From the NCBI GenBank assembly GCA_005879255.1, contig VBKY01000095.1, positions 1-36,515 of the forward strand: 36,515 nucleotides of DNA, written 5' to 3'. The DNA is from Deltaproteobacteria bacterium (GTDB lineage Bacteria; Desulfobacterota_B; Binatia; UBA9968). Positions within the stretch are counted from its first letter, which is position 1; each line of letters starts with the position of its first letter. Both the position numbers and the translations under genes were made by a program. Shown here one piece after another: positions 1 to 8,281 of the stretch. Below the pieces are notes generated by a model, which saw only the letters and a program-made list of their open reading frames with translations, did no database searches and was not told the origin of the DNA.

Positions 1-3
1 GGA

Positions 4-918
4 TCAGCTGCTCCGCGAGAACAAGCGACGAGCACGGGACCACGCTTCGACCAAGCCGCCGGGGAGAAATAGCACGACGAGCATGAAGAGAACGCCGAAG
101 ATGATTAGATGGAACTCCACTAGTTTTACCGCCAGTAGCTCTCTTAAGATCACATAAAAAAGCGCGCCGAGCACTGGTCCGTGGACGGTGCCGACACCGC
201 CGATGTAGGACATCAGCACGGCGTCGAAAGTCCAGGCGGGTGAAAAAGTGTGCTGCGGGTAGTAACTGACGTGATAATAGGCGAACGCGCCGCCGGCGAA
301 TCCGGCCAGCGCGGTGGAGAGCGCCAACGCGAGAAGCTTGTGGCGCAGCGCGCTCACGCCCGTAGCTTCGGCGGCGGCTTCGTCTTCGCGCACGGCACGA
401 ATGCCGAGGCCGAGGCGCGACGGCACCAGCCAAGCAACCACTCCTACGCACACCATCGCCATGACGAGAGTCAGATAATAACGTGGCAAAATATTGTACG
501 AACTAAGCTCCGCCGCGGGGATCGTTGAGATCTGCGGCAACAAATTCCCAATCGTGATGCGCAGAATCTCGGCTAATCCCAATGTACCGATGGCGAAATA
601 AGCGCCGCGCAGGCGGAATGCTGGGACGCCGATAAGCAATCCAAATAACATTGCCACAAGCGCGCCGGGGAAAAGCGCTAATACCAACGGCGTACCGCCG
701 ACCCACAGCGTGCGCGTGACCAAAGCGCCGAGTCCGAAAAATGCCGCATGGCCGAGATTGATCTGGCCGGCGTAACCGCCGAGCAGATTCCAGCTCTGCG
801 CCAAGACGACGGCGAGAAAAATTTGCACGCCGAGATTGAGCAGATCGTTTCGCGCGGTAAATAGCGGCAGCGCGGCGAACGCCGCGGCGAGCATGATTCC
901 CGCGCCGAGCGATTTCAC
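4..918 (-). CDS. livM: Branched-chain amino acid-type ABC transporter permease LivM
   Basis: Inner-membrane permease of a high-affinity branched-chain amino acid/amide-type importer, 304 aa. The protein is almost wholly hydrophobic and carries the LivM-type segment GYAGQINLGHAAFFGLGAL near residue 50, followed by repeated membrane helices. A cytoplasmic loop (GIRAVREDEAAAEATG) should be the contact for the ATPases. I start it at GTG 916-918, which overlaps the livH stop as GTGA, the usual translational coupling. The open frame continues upstream to 1440 but that part is low-complexity Arg-rich shadow of livH. The gene is last in a seven-gene operon and its stop (4-6) is inside the window. Substrate cannot be told from the permease; Liv-type systems of this taxonomic group often import other carboxylates or amides. 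Confidence 0.93.
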   Translation of the reverse strand: MKSLGAGIMLAAAFAALPLFTARNDLLNLGVQIFLAVVLAQSWNLLGGYAGQINLGHAAFFGLGALVTRTLWVGGTPLVLALFPGALVAMLFGLLIGVPAFRLRGAYFAIGTLGLAEILRITIGNLLPQISTIPAAELSSYNILPRYYLTLVMAMVCVGVVAWLVPSRLGLGIRAVREDEAAAEATGVSALRHKLLALALSTALAGFAGGAFAYYHVSYYPQHTFSPAWTFDAVLMSYIGGVGTVHGPVLGALFYVILRELLAVKLVEFHLIIFGVLFMLVVLFLPGGLVEAWSRARRLFSRSS

Positions 919-1787
919 GCGCGCGCTCCGAAGAGCCCTTGCGGCCGCACCACCAAGACGATGAGAAAAAGAATCAGCCCGACGACTTCGCGATACGGGC
1001 CGCCGAGAAAAACCACGCTCATCGCTTCGGCGAGGCCGAGGATGATGCCGCCGGCAAAGCTGCCGAAAAGTGAGCCGAGACCCGCGAGAACGATAACGAC
1101 CAGCGCTTTGAGCGTCCACTCCATGCCGATGGATGGGCTGATCGAGTAAGAAATACTGACGAGTCCGCCCGCTATTCCTGCGAGCGCTGTGCCGAGGGCG
1201 AAGGCGAGCAAGTAAGCCTTTCCGACGGGAATTCCCATCAGGGCAGCAGCCTCCCAGTCTTCCGCCGTGGCGCGAATCGCGCGCCCCCAGCGTGCCCGCG
1301 CCAAAAATAGATGCAGCGCCGCGAGAATGGCAAACGCGAGCACGAGACTGCTCAAGCGCAACCACGGAATTGCAAAATTGCCGAGCCTTAGCACCGCGCC
1401 GGCGTAGGCCGTAGTCACGGCGCGCTCGTCCGCCGTCCAAAGTCGAATGGCGAGAGCGTGCAGAACCAGTGTCAAGCCGAAGCCGATTAGCAGAGAATTC
1501 TTAATGCGCACATCTTCATGCGCCTTCACGACGAACTGAAAGAGCGCCCAGTAGAGCAAGAGTCCGAAGACAAACATCGCCGGTCCGATGGCAGCCAAGG
1601 AGATGAACGGATCGATTCGCCAAAGCGTGAAGAGCCAAAACGTGCCGTAGCCTCCGAGCATGAGTAGCTCACCATGGGCGACGTTCAATACGCGGAGAAC
1701 ACCAAACGTTAACGAGAGTCCGGCGGCCGCCAGACCGTAGAGACCGCCGACGAGGAGTCCGAGAATCAGTTGCTGGATGAGAATCAT
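915..1787 (-). CDS. livH: Branched-chain amino acid-type ABC transporter permease LivH
   Basis: Second integral membrane subunit of the Liv-type importer, 290 aa, normal length for the family. The N-terminal stretch GLAAAGLSLTFGVLRVLNVA followed by HGELLMLGGY is the classic LivH signature, and the coupling loop (RAIRATAEDWEAAALMGI) and C-terminal GLGSLFGSFAGG region are also typical. It pairs with LivM in the membrane; LivG and LivF power the pair. The ATG at 1785-1787 has no clear Shine-Dalgarno sequence; the 82-bp spacer to livF is mostly a heptamer repeat array. Confidence 0.94.
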   Translation of the reverse strand: MILIQQLILGLLVGGLYGLAAAGLSLTFGVLRVLNVAHGELLMLGGYGTFWLFTLWRIDPFISLAAIGPAMFVFGLLLYWALFQFVVKAHEDVRIKNSLLIGFGLTLVLHALAIRLWTADERAVTTAYAGAVLRLGNFAIPWLRLSSLVLAFAILAALHLFLARARWGRAIRATAEDWEAAALMGIPVGKAYLLAFALGTALAGIAGGLVSISYSISPSIGMEWTLKALVVIVLAGLGSLFGSFAGGIILGLAEAMSVVFLGGPYREVVGLILFLIVLVVRPQGLFGARA

Positions 1788-1806
1788 TGCAGATGGACCG
1801 ACGGGC

Positions 1807-1876
1807 GTAAGGAGTGAGGAGTGAGCGGGTGAGGAGTTCGTCCACCCCTAACTCCTGACACCTTACTCCTTACTTC
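1807..1876. repeat. Palindromic heptamer array in the livF-livH spacer
   Basis: Left arm of 7-nt units on the plus strand: GTAAGGA, GTGAGGA, GTGAGCG (1807-1827), then GTGAGGA one base out of register. The right arm reads TAACTCC, TGACACC, TTACTCC, TTACTTC in exact 7-nt steps (1849-1876) and is roughly the reverse complement of the left, so the transcript can fold into a long hairpin. The last unit contains the livF stop codon (1870-1872, read on the minus strand). Confidence 0.8.
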
Positions 1877-2601
1877 TTCATACCCGCTCCCCTTGCCAAT
1901 GGCCCCAGGTAAGCCGCCTGGATATGATCGTCTTCGAGCAATTTTTTGCCGTCGCCTTCGCCGACGATCTTGCCGCCTTCCAGGATGTAGGCGCGCTGGA
2001 CCAATGCGAGCACCGCATGCACGTTCTGCTCGACGATGAGCAGACTCATGCCGTCGCGATGCAGATTGGCGAGAACGGCAAAGATCGATTCGATGACTTT
2101 CGGCGCCAAGCCGAGCGACGGCTCGTCAAGCAAAAGCAAGTGGGGAAGTCCCATCAGCGCTCGCCCTAGGGCGAGCATCTGCTGCTCGCCGCCGGAGAGC
2201 AATCCCGCCGGCTGGCGTTGGCGCTCGAAGAGGCGCGGAAAGAGCGCGAAGACCCGCTCGATTTGTCCGTGTTTTTCTTTTTGCGCGCGCTGGGTGAAGG
2301 CGCCGAGATCGAGATTCTCCCTTACCGTCATCGTTCCGAAAAGCCTTCGTCCCTCGGGGACGAGCGCGATGCCGTGCTCGACGATCTTTTGCGGCGGCGA
2401 TGCGCTGATGATCTCATCTTCCCACCGGATCACGCCGGCTCGTGGCGCGAGCAGGCCGGCAATTGTTTTGAGCAAGGTCGTTTTTCCAGCGCCGTTGGGT
2501 CCGACGAGCGCCACCATCTCACCCGGCCGAATCATAAGACTCACGCCTTGCAGTGCCGGGAGCGGGCCGTAGGCGACTTGGAGATTTTTTACTTCGAGCA
2601 T
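1870..2601 (-). CDS. livF: Branched-chain amino acid-type ABC transporter ATP-binding protein LivF
   Basis: Cytoplasmic ATPase subunit of the Liv-type importer, 243 aa, standard length. All nucleotide-binding elements are intact: Walker A GPNGAGKTT near residue 35, signature LSGGEQQM near 136, Walker B LLLLDEPSLGLAP near 156, and the H-loop region as VEQNVH (Gln-Asn, as usual in LivF). LivF would pair with LivG. ATG start at 2599-2601. Its last codons merge into the downstream heptamer array, which supplies the TAA stop. Confidence 0.95.
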   Translation of the reverse strand: MLEVKNLQVAYGPLPALQGVSLMIRPGEMVALVGPNGAGKTTLLKTIAGLLAPRAGVIRWEDEIISASPPQKIVEHGIALVPEGRRLFGTMTVRENLDLGAFTQRAQKEKHGQIERVFALFPRLFERQRQPAGLLSGGEQQMLALGRALMGLPHLLLLDEPSLGLAPKVIESIFAVLANLHRDGMSLLIVEQNVHAVLALVQRAYILEGGKIVGEGDGKKLLEDDHIQAAYLGPLARGAGMKK

Positions 2602-2616
2602 TTTTTAGATAACCCT

Positions 2617-2714
2617 GTTCCAATTGTTCCAACAGTTCCAGACGTTCCAGGTGTCAGCTTCGGAAATCATTCTTAAACGATTGGAACATCTGGAACTATT
2701 GGAACCTCTGGAAC
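2617..2714. repeat. Palindromic 9-nt-period GTTCCA array (4 + 4 units)
   Basis: The left arm has GTTCCA at 2617, 2626, 2635 and 2644; the right arm has its complement TGGAAC at 2682, 2691, 2700 and 2709. The period is exactly 9 nt and the arms are separated by a 32-nt loop. The 3-nt spacers partly match between arms too. It fills the spacer between livG and livF, in the middle of a transcribed operon, so a simple terminator role is unlikely. Confidence 0.88.
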
Positions 2715-2715
2715 A

Positions 2716-3444
2716 TCAATCCGTTGCGCTTTCGCCGAGATACACTTCGATGACATGTGGATCTTTTGCCACGGTTGCCGGCGCGCCTTCGGCGATTTTC
2801 TCGCCGGCGCTAAGCACAACGATGCGATGCGAAAGATCGAGCAGCGCCCAGACGATATGCTCCACCAGGACGACGGTTAGACCGCCGCGCTGCAGCTGGC
2901 GAAGGAGATTGATCGCCGCCGCGGTCTCGGCCGGCGTCAGCCCGGCCATGAACTCGTCGAGCAATAAAAGTTTCGGCGCTGTCGCCAGGGCGCGCGCCAA
3001 TTCGAGGCGCTTTCGATCCATCACCGTGAAAGTGTTGGCAAGGCGATTCGACCGTCCCGCCAAACCGACCGAAGTCAAGAGTTCGCCGGCTTTGTCGCGT
3101 GCTTTGCTACCGCTCAGCCGTTCACGACCATAACCGAGACCAACCAGAACATTCTCTTCGGCGGTTAGACCAAGGAATGGACGCACGAGCTGAAAAGTTC
3201 GCGCCAGGCCGCGATGACAAAGCTGATGGGGCGGCAGTTTATTGGTACGCTCGTCCTGAAAGAAAATGTCCCCACTATCCGGATAAAAAACACCGCTGAC
3301 GAGATTGAACAGCGTCGTTTTTCCCGATCCGTTCGGACCCATGATGCCGAGGATCTCGCCCTCTTCAACGGTCAAACTGACATCTTTGACCGCAGCGACG
3401 CCGCCGAAGGTCTTGGTAGCTTTCCTTACAGTCAGCAGGGGCAT
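2716..3444 (-). CDS. livG: Branched-chain amino acid-type ABC transporter ATP-binding protein LivG
   Basis: Second ATPase of the Liv-type importer, 242 aa from the ATG at 3442-3444 (MPLLTVRKATKTFGG). The frame is open up to TTG 3492, 9 bp after the preceding stop, but the added residues do not look like family sequence. Neither start has a good ribosome binding site. Walker A GPNGSGKTT and Walker B KLLLLDEFMAGLTPAE are intact, and the LivG-type VEHIVWALLDLSHRI segment holds the H-loop. The ABC signature is degenerate: FTVMDRKRLELARAL occupies the place of LSGGQ, a drift also known in other LivG proteins. LivF has a canonical signature, so a single competent ATP site may suffice. Confidence 0.92.
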   Translation of the reverse strand: MPLLTVRKATKTFGGVAAVKDVSLTVEEGEILGIMGPNGSGKTTLFNLVSGVFYPDSGDIFFQDERTNKLPPHQLCHRGLARTFQLVRPFLGLTAEENVLVGLGYGRERLSGSKARDKAGELLTSVGLAGRSNRLANTFTVMDRKRLELARALATAPKLLLLDEFMAGLTPAETAAAINLLRQLQRGGLTVVLVEHIVWALLDLSHRIVVLSAGEKIAEGAPATVAKDPHVIEVYLGESATD

Positions 3445-3501
3445 TGGCAAGAAGGGATTACCAGCGTAAGTGAGCTTCGACTGTGGTGGCAAGAATGTGA
3501 C

Positions 3502-4695
3502 TTAGCGCTGGTTGAAAGGCAGCGCCGGATAAGCAAAGGCTGCGGTGGCGTTTTCTTTGGGCCAAATTAGATGTTGTTTCCCCTTTTGCCACTGAATAAA
3601 TACGCCGGAAATCTCTGCTGTTCCATCCGCGCGGAAGCGCAAGGGGCCCGACACCGTCATCATATTCGTACTCGCTAGTGCTTGGCGAAGCGCGTCGCGG
3701 TCCACCGCCTTGGCTCTCGTCAGCGCATCGGCAAGGATCTGGACAACGGCGTAACCGGGGCCTACGACGGGGTCGGCCAGCCGGTTGTGTTTGCGCATGT
3801 AAGTATCGTTCAGCTCCTTGACCTGCGGATACTTGAGGGCGGCGTGCCAACCCGTGCCCAATATCGTGTAGTCACCCGCGGCGCCAAGATTGTTCGTCCA
3901 AGCCGGCGAGTCTGACCCGCGCAGCAACACCAGAAACTTCGGCGTAAAATCCAGCTCTTTCATTTGTTTGACCAGCGTCATGCCGTCGGGCGGCGATGGC
4001 ACGCCCAAGACCGACTCAGCGCCTGCTGATCTGGCCTGTAAGATTAGGTTCGAGAAATCTTTGGCACCTGGCGCATATTCTCCCTTCACGACGACTTCAT
4101 ACCCGGCTTCCTTTCCGAACGATTCCCAGTAACCGCCGATTTCTTGTCCCCAATCGGTTTTCTCCAGAAACAAAGCTACCTTCTTGGGACGTTGATTCTC
4201 CGCCAGAGAGCCATTGAGAAGACGATAGGTTTCTCTGGCGATTTGCGGCGACTTCCAAAAAGGCGAGAAGAGATAGCGATAACCCTGCTTGTGAATGCTC
4301 TCCAGGGCAAATCCCACACCCAGGTAGGGAATGCGATTCTTCTCAGCGACAGTGGCACCCGCGGCATGAAGATCAGAGCCGACTCCTCCTAAGTAAGCGA
4401 CCACGCCCTGAGCGGCGTGAGTCTCCAATCGCGCGACGGTTTTAGTTGCATCGGATTCGTCATCGAGCACGATCAACTCCAAGAGTAAGCGCCGGTTCCC
4501 CACTTGGACCCCGCCGCCGGCGTTGATTTTTTCCACGGCAATGTCGTATCCGTGTTTGAGTTCATTGCCGATGGCGGCGTAGCGACCGGTGAGAGGCGTT
4601 ACGACGCCGACCTTAATGGTTTGCCCCATTGCCGCAACGCCAAAGCCGAGCCATGTGATCTGCATTGCGAAGAAAACCGAAACTATCGGTTTCAT
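3502..4695 (-). CDS. Periplasmic amino acid/amide-type ABC substrate-binding protein (LivK-like), copy 2
   Basis: Type I periplasmic binding protein (Peripla_BP_6/LivK class), 397 aa. An N-terminal signal peptide (MKPIVSVFFAMQITWLGFGV, cleaved about AMG-Q) precedes the mature start TIKVGVVTPLTGRYAAIG, the standard opening of the fold. I use ATG 4693-4695, with GAGG seven bases upstream, rather than an in-frame start at 4713. It is a close paralogue of the neighbouring 4780-5973 gene, with the same length and shared blocks such as LDDESD.TKTVARLE and GEYAPG.KDFS.LIL. It lies directly upstream of livG, so it feeds this importer. Substrate unknown. Confidence 0.93.
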   Translation of the reverse strand: MKPIVSVFFAMQITWLGFGVAAMGQTIKVGVVTPLTGRYAAIGNELKHGYDIAVEKINAGGGVQVGNRRLLLELIVLDDESDATKTVARLETHAAQGVVAYLGGVGSDLHAAGATVAEKNRIPYLGVGFALESIHKQGYRYLFSPFWKSPQIARETYRLLNGSLAENQRPKKVALFLEKTDWGQEIGGYWESFGKEAGYEVVVKGEYAPGAKDFSNLILQARSAGAESVLGVPSPPDGMTLVKQMKELDFTPKFLVLLRGSDSPAWTNNLGAAGDYTILGTGWHAALKYPQVKELNDTYMRKHNRLADPVVGPGYAVVQILADALTRAKAVDRDALRQALASTNMMTVSGPLRFRADGTAEISGVFIQWQKGKQHLIWPKENATAAFAYPALPFNQR

Positions 4696-4779
4696 GATCG
4701 CCTCATTAACCAATTGAACATGCCTTTCCTATCTGCACGCGCATATGCAGCGGGAGCGCAGGATATGGCCTCATGGCGG

Positions 4780-5973
4780 TTAGCGTTGACTGAAAGCCGG
4801 CGCTGGATAGCCGAACGGCGCGGTGGCAAACTCCTTGGGCCAGACCAACTCTTGTTTGCCCTTGAGCCATTGCAGGACGAAGACTTTGACTTCTCCGGTG
4901 CCGTCGGAGCGGAATTGAACCGGCCCCACGACCGTGGTCATTTTTGTGGCGGCGATGGCGTCGCGAAGCTTGTCGCGGTCCAGGGTTTTCGCGCGCGTGA
5001 CCGCATCGGCAAGAATCTGCAAGCAGGCGTAGGATGGTCCCACAAGCGGATCGGACGGGCGGTTAAAGAGTTTCTGATGCGCTTCGTTCAGCTCCGCAAC
5101 TTTGGGGTAACCCGCGGCGAAGTGCCAGCCAGGCGTGAGCAGCACATAATCGCCATCCTTGCTAAGATTCTGCGACCACACCGGCGGGTCGGCGGCGCGA
5201 ATGAACATATTGACCTTGGCGTTGAAATCCAGTTCCTTCATCTGCTTGACGATGGTCATGCCGTCCGGCGGTGATGGTAGCGCGAGGACGGCTTCGGCGC
5301 CCGCCGATTTGGCTTTCAAAATCAAATCGGAAAAATCTTTCGACCCCGGTGCGTATTCGCCACTCGCGGCGATCTGATAGGCATGCTTCTTGGCCGCGCT
5401 TTCCCACAGTCCGCCCATTTCTTTTCCCCAGTCAGTCCGTTCGAGAAAGAGCGCCACTTTGCGCGGGCGGTGCGCGGCGGGAATCAGCGCGTCGAGGAAA
5501 ACGAAGGTCTCATTTGTCAGGTCCGGCGATTTCGGAAAGGGCGAGAAGAGATAGCGCAAGCCCTGTTTGTGAATGCTGTGAAGCGCAAAAGCGATGCCGA
5601 GGTAAGGAATCTTGTTCTTATCACCGATGGAAGCCGCCGCCGCGTGCAGATCAGAGCCCGCTCCACCCAAATACGCTACGACGCCCTGGGTGGCGAAGGT
5701 TTCCAGGCGCGCGACAGTTTTGGTCGGATCCGACTCGTCGTCCAACATGGTCATCTCGATTTGTAGCTTCTTACCGCCGACCGTAACGCCGCCCGCGGCG
5801 TTGATTTGCTGCACAGCAATCTCGTAGCCGGTCTTAACCTGACCGCCAAGCGCGGCGTATCGGCCAGTCAGCGGAACCACGGCGCCGACTTTGACAGTTT
5901 GGGCGATGCCGTTGGAACCGAAGCCAAAAAACGCGACAACTGCGGCTAGTGAAATAAGAAGTACGCGTCTCAT
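4780..5973 (-). CDS. Periplasmic amino acid/amide-type ABC substrate-binding protein (LivK-like), copy 1
   Basis: Type I periplasmic binding protein, 397 aa, exactly the same length as its downstream paralogue. A signal peptide (MRRVLLISLAAVVAFFGFGS, cleaved about GIA-Q) is followed by TVKVGAVVPLTGRYAALGG. The ATG at 5971-5973 has AGGGAGA upstream; the open frame to 6150 is not coding. Conserved blocks shared with the other copy include YLGGAGSDLHAA, FPKSPDLTNE, KVALFLERTDWGKEMGG and PSPPDGMTIVKQMKELDF. The likely order of events is tandem duplication, then divergence, giving one permease/ATPase set two receptors. The MetE-like gene is upstream. Confidence 0.94.
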   Translation of the reverse strand: MRRVLLISLAAVVAFFGFGSNGIAQTVKVGAVVPLTGRYAALGGQVKTGYEIAVQQINAAGGVTVGGKKLQIEMTMLDDESDPTKTVARLETFATQGVVAYLGGAGSDLHAAAASIGDKNKIPYLGIAFALHSIHKQGLRYLFSPFPKSPDLTNETFVFLDALIPAAHRPRKVALFLERTDWGKEMGGLWESAAKKHAYQIAASGEYAPGSKDFSDLILKAKSAGAEAVLALPSPPDGMTIVKQMKELDFNAKVNMFIRAADPPVWSQNLSKDGDYVLLTPGWHFAAGYPKVAELNEAHQKLFNRPSDPLVGPSYACLQILADAVTRAKTLDRDKLRDAIAATKMTTVVGPVQFRSDGTGEVKVFVLQWLKGKQELVWPKEFATAPFGYPAPAFSQR

Positions 5974-6041
5974 GCGATTCTCCCTAGGCCGGGGTTTTTT
6001 ACCGCGACGATAGATAGCACTCTCGGGTTGGCGCGTCAAAG

Positions 6042-7145
6042 TTAAACCTTGCCCCACACCTTGCGGGCGGTGTCGACCACGAGCTTGAGCTTCTGCCACT
6101 GCTGGTCTTCCGTGAGCAGATTGCCTTCCATCGTCGAGGCAAAGCCGCATTGCGGGCTGAGCGCCAAGTCTTCCAGCGGCACGTACTTGCTCGCTTCGCC
6201 GATCCGACGCGCGAGCTGTTCAGAGGATTCAAGCTCCGGCAGTTTGCTGCTGATGAGTCCGAGCACGACCGTCTTGCCACGCGGCACGAAGCGCAGCGGC
6301 TCAAACGTGCCGGCGCGTTCCGACTCGTACTCGAGCAGGAATGCATCGACGTTGAGCTTGCCGAACAGCTTCTCGGCGATGGCGTCGTAGCCGCCTTCAG
6401 CGTACCACTGGCTGCGATTGTTGCCGCGGCACAGATGAATCGCCAGAGTCACGCCCGGACGTCTGGCGTCTTCCAAACAAGCATTATCGACGCGGATCGC
6501 TTCGTCGAGCGCCTGCTCAGGATCGAGTCCCATTTCATTCTTTACGTAATTGTGCCATTTCGGATCGATGTAATAACTGTAGCGCGGCGCGTCGATCTGC
6601 ACGTATTGCGCTCCCTCTTGGACCAGCGCCTGGATCTCGGCTTTGATGATCGGCACGATGTCCCAGAGAAAGTCGGAATAAGTCGGATAGATTTTGTCAC
6701 TGATCCCTTTCTTGTAATAGATCGCGGGAAACTGGTTGGCGGTGGGCAGGGTGACTTTGACGTCGCCGGGACTGTGCTGCTTGACGAAGGCGAATTCATG
6801 CTCGGTCAATCGGCGTTTCTGTTTGATATTGCCGACAATCGTGCCGGGCACCATTGAAGGACGGGACGATGGGCCGGCGCCGGTTTGCCAAGTCCGGGCA
6901 ACGGCCACGCCTTCGTCGATTCCTTCCACCGCGTCGTTGAAGTCACTCATGAAGTTGCCACGGCGCAACTCGCCGTCGGTAAAGATCTTGAAACCAAGAT
7001 CCTTTTGCCGTTGGATCACTTGCAGGATGTGCTTGTCCTCGAGCGCGCGCAGTTGCTCGTCGCCAACGTTCGCGCTGCGCGCTTGGAGAAGCTCTGCGGG
7101 TCGAAGAAAACTGCCGATATGTTCGGCGCGGTATTTGGCTGCCAT
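6042..7145 (-). CDS. Cobalamin-independent methionine synthase II family (MetE C-terminal-like) methyltransferase
   Basis: A 367-aa protein matching the C-terminal catalytic half of MetE, as in the YxjG/YxjH type. In MetE, zinc is bound by His, Cys, Glu and Cys; the equivalents here are H237 and C239 (AIHLCRGN), a Glu in LLEYESERAG (about 272-276) and C333 (SPQCGF). D185 in QIDAPRYS matches the substrate-binding Asp. The N-terminal half of full MetE is absent, so the methyl donor may not be polyglutamylated methyl-tetrahydrofolate. Start ATG 7143-7145 has a textbook AAGGAGG. First gene of the Liv-type operon, suggesting the imported compound is a thiol, amino acid or methyl donor; that is inference. 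Confidence 0.88.
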   Translation of the reverse strand: MAAKYRAEHIGSFLRPAELLQARSANVGDEQLRALEDKHILQVIQRQKDLGFKIFTDGELRRGNFMSDFNDAVEGIDEGVAVARTWQTGAGPSSRPSMVPGTIVGNIKQKRRLTEHEFAFVKQHSPGDVKVTLPTANQFPAIYYKKGISDKIYPTYSDFLWDIVPIIKAEIQALVQEGAQYVQIDAPRYSYYIDPKWHNYVKNEMGLDPEQALDEAIRVDNACLEDARRPGVTLAIHLCRGNNRSQWYAEGGYDAIAEKLFGKLNVDAFLLEYESERAGTFEPLRFVPRGKTVVLGLISSKLPELESSEQLARRIGEASKYVPLEDLALSPQCGFASTMEGNLLTEDQQWQKLKLVVDTARKVWGKV

Positions 7146-7166
7146 GAAAACCTCCTTAGGCTAATT

Positions 7167-7229
7167 GGCGTATGGCTAATAGCGTATAGATGGGAAACCA
7201 TATGCGATACGCCATATGCCATAGGCCAA
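7167..7229 (-). repeat. GCGTATG-family palindromic heptamer array, copy 1
   Basis: Nine contiguous 7-nt units exactly fill 63 bp (for example GGCGTAT, GGCTAAT, AGCGTAT at 7167-7187 and ACGCCAT, ATGCCAT, AGGCCAA at 7209-7229). The two arms are complementary. Read on the minus strand, the centre is GGTTTCCCATCTAT, matching the GGGTTCCATCTAT centre of the copies at 18841 and 20964. It lies between co-directional genes and, like the other two copies, has the same orientation as transcription. Confidence 0.88.
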
Positions 7230-7234
7230 CGCAT

Positions 7235-8281
7235 TTATTCCGCCAAGAGTTTTTTCAATCTCGCAACCACTTCGGGCGGCTGGGCGATCACTTCCTTCGC
7301 CAGCGTCGCTAACTGTTCGCCGCCGACGGGTTCGACCGGCCAATTGCGCTTTTTTGCATCGGCCAGCAGCTCCGGATCTTTGAGTGTATTGATCCAAGCG
7401 TCTCGGAGAATTTTGAGGCGATCCGCAGCGATCCCCGGTGGCGCGGTCCATGGCCGGCCAAACTCGTTGGGCGCCATGACCAGGGTGGCCAGTCTGCGAT
7501 CGGCATCACGGGTTTTGTAGCGGTCCATTAAGTCATACAGCGTTGGTGTTTCCGGCAGCATAGGATCTCGCTTCCGGCCGGTCTGCACAAACGGACGAGT
7601 GAAACCTTTTTTGAACCAGGTGATGTGCGGCTCGCGGCCAAAAAACGCCGCGATGGTGATCAACCGACACTGCAACTCGCCACGTTCGAGCGCCACGTCG
7701 ATGTCCGCCGCGCCTTGATAGCCGGTGATGATGGTAAATTTTACCCCGAAAACCTCCTCGATAAGCTTGGGGATATGATAGGTAGTCGAAGCTGTGCCGG
7801 TGGAGCCGCATTTGGGCGGCTCGGTAGCCTTGCGCAGGTCGTCAATCGTTTTGTACGGACTATCGCCGCGAAAAAAAACCACGGACTCGGTCTGTTCCGG
7901 GGTGCCGAGCCAGCTAAATTTCGACCAATCATACTGCACTTCTTTGCGGCCCAGTTGATCCATATAAATTCCCGGATTGATCGAGCCGAGCGTAAGACCG
8001 TCCGGCTTCGTGACGTTGTAAACATAGTTAGCCGCGATCACCGAACCGGCGCCGGGCATGTTTTGCACCGTGACGCTCGGATTGCCGGGAATGTGCTTTC
8101 CCAAATAGGTTGCGATGTGCCGGGTCCAGAGATCGTAAAGATCGCCGGGCTGTCCGCCGCGGATGACTCTTATCGATTTGCCTTGGAAGAAATTTTCCTG
8201 GGCGTGAGCTGAAAAGCTAAGAGCCAAGAGGATGGCGAATAAACCAGAGATCAGAAGTCGAAGATCAGAGATCGGTTTCAC
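7235..8281 (-). CDS. TctC/Bug-like periplasmic solute receptor (paralogue A)
   Basis: Extracytoplasmic receptor of the tripartite tricarboxylate transporter (TctC/Bug) class, about 348 aa from the preferred start. The mature part (NFFQGKSIRVIRGGQPGDLY, then GKHIPGNPSVTVQNMPGAGS and TKPDGLTLG) matches three paralogues in this window. A Cys pair, PPKCGSTGT and LQCR, is shared with them. The frame is open to ATG 8392, where it overlaps the upstream stop, but codons from 8392 to about 8281 lie in repeat DNA. The GTG at 8279-8281 gives a proper signal peptide (KPISDLRLLISGLFAILLAL) and paralogue-like length, although it lacks a Shine-Dalgarno. No TctA/TctB membrane genes are nearby, so it is an orphan receptor. 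Confidence 0.85.
   Translation of the reverse strand: MKPISDLRLLISGLFAILLALSFSAHAQENFFQGKSIRVIRGGQPGDLYDLWTRHIATYLGKHIPGNPSVTVQNMPGAGSVIAANYVYNVTKPDGLTLGSINPGIYMDQLGRKEVQYDWSKFSWLGTPEQTESVVFFRGDSPYKTIDDLRKATEPPKCGSTGTASTTYHIPKLIEEVFGVKFTIITGYQGAADIDVALERGELQCRLITIAAFFGREPHITWFKKGFTRPFVQTGRKRDPMLPETPTLYDLMDRYKTRDADRRLATLVMAPNEFGRPWTAPPGIAADRLKILRDAWINTLKDPELLADAKKRNWPVEPVGGEQLATLAKEVIAQPPEVVARLKKLLAE

Noticed and set aside
919..1440. Upstream extension of the livM frame by 174 codons
   Set aside because: It lies wholly inside livH in another frame, is Arg-rich and low in hydrophobic segments; the GTG at 916-918 with GTGA overlap is the natural start.
5974..6150. N-terminal extension of the LivK-like protein
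   Set aside because: It precedes a proper signal peptide and the AGGGAGA site before ATG 5971-5973, and overlaps the MetE-like gene.
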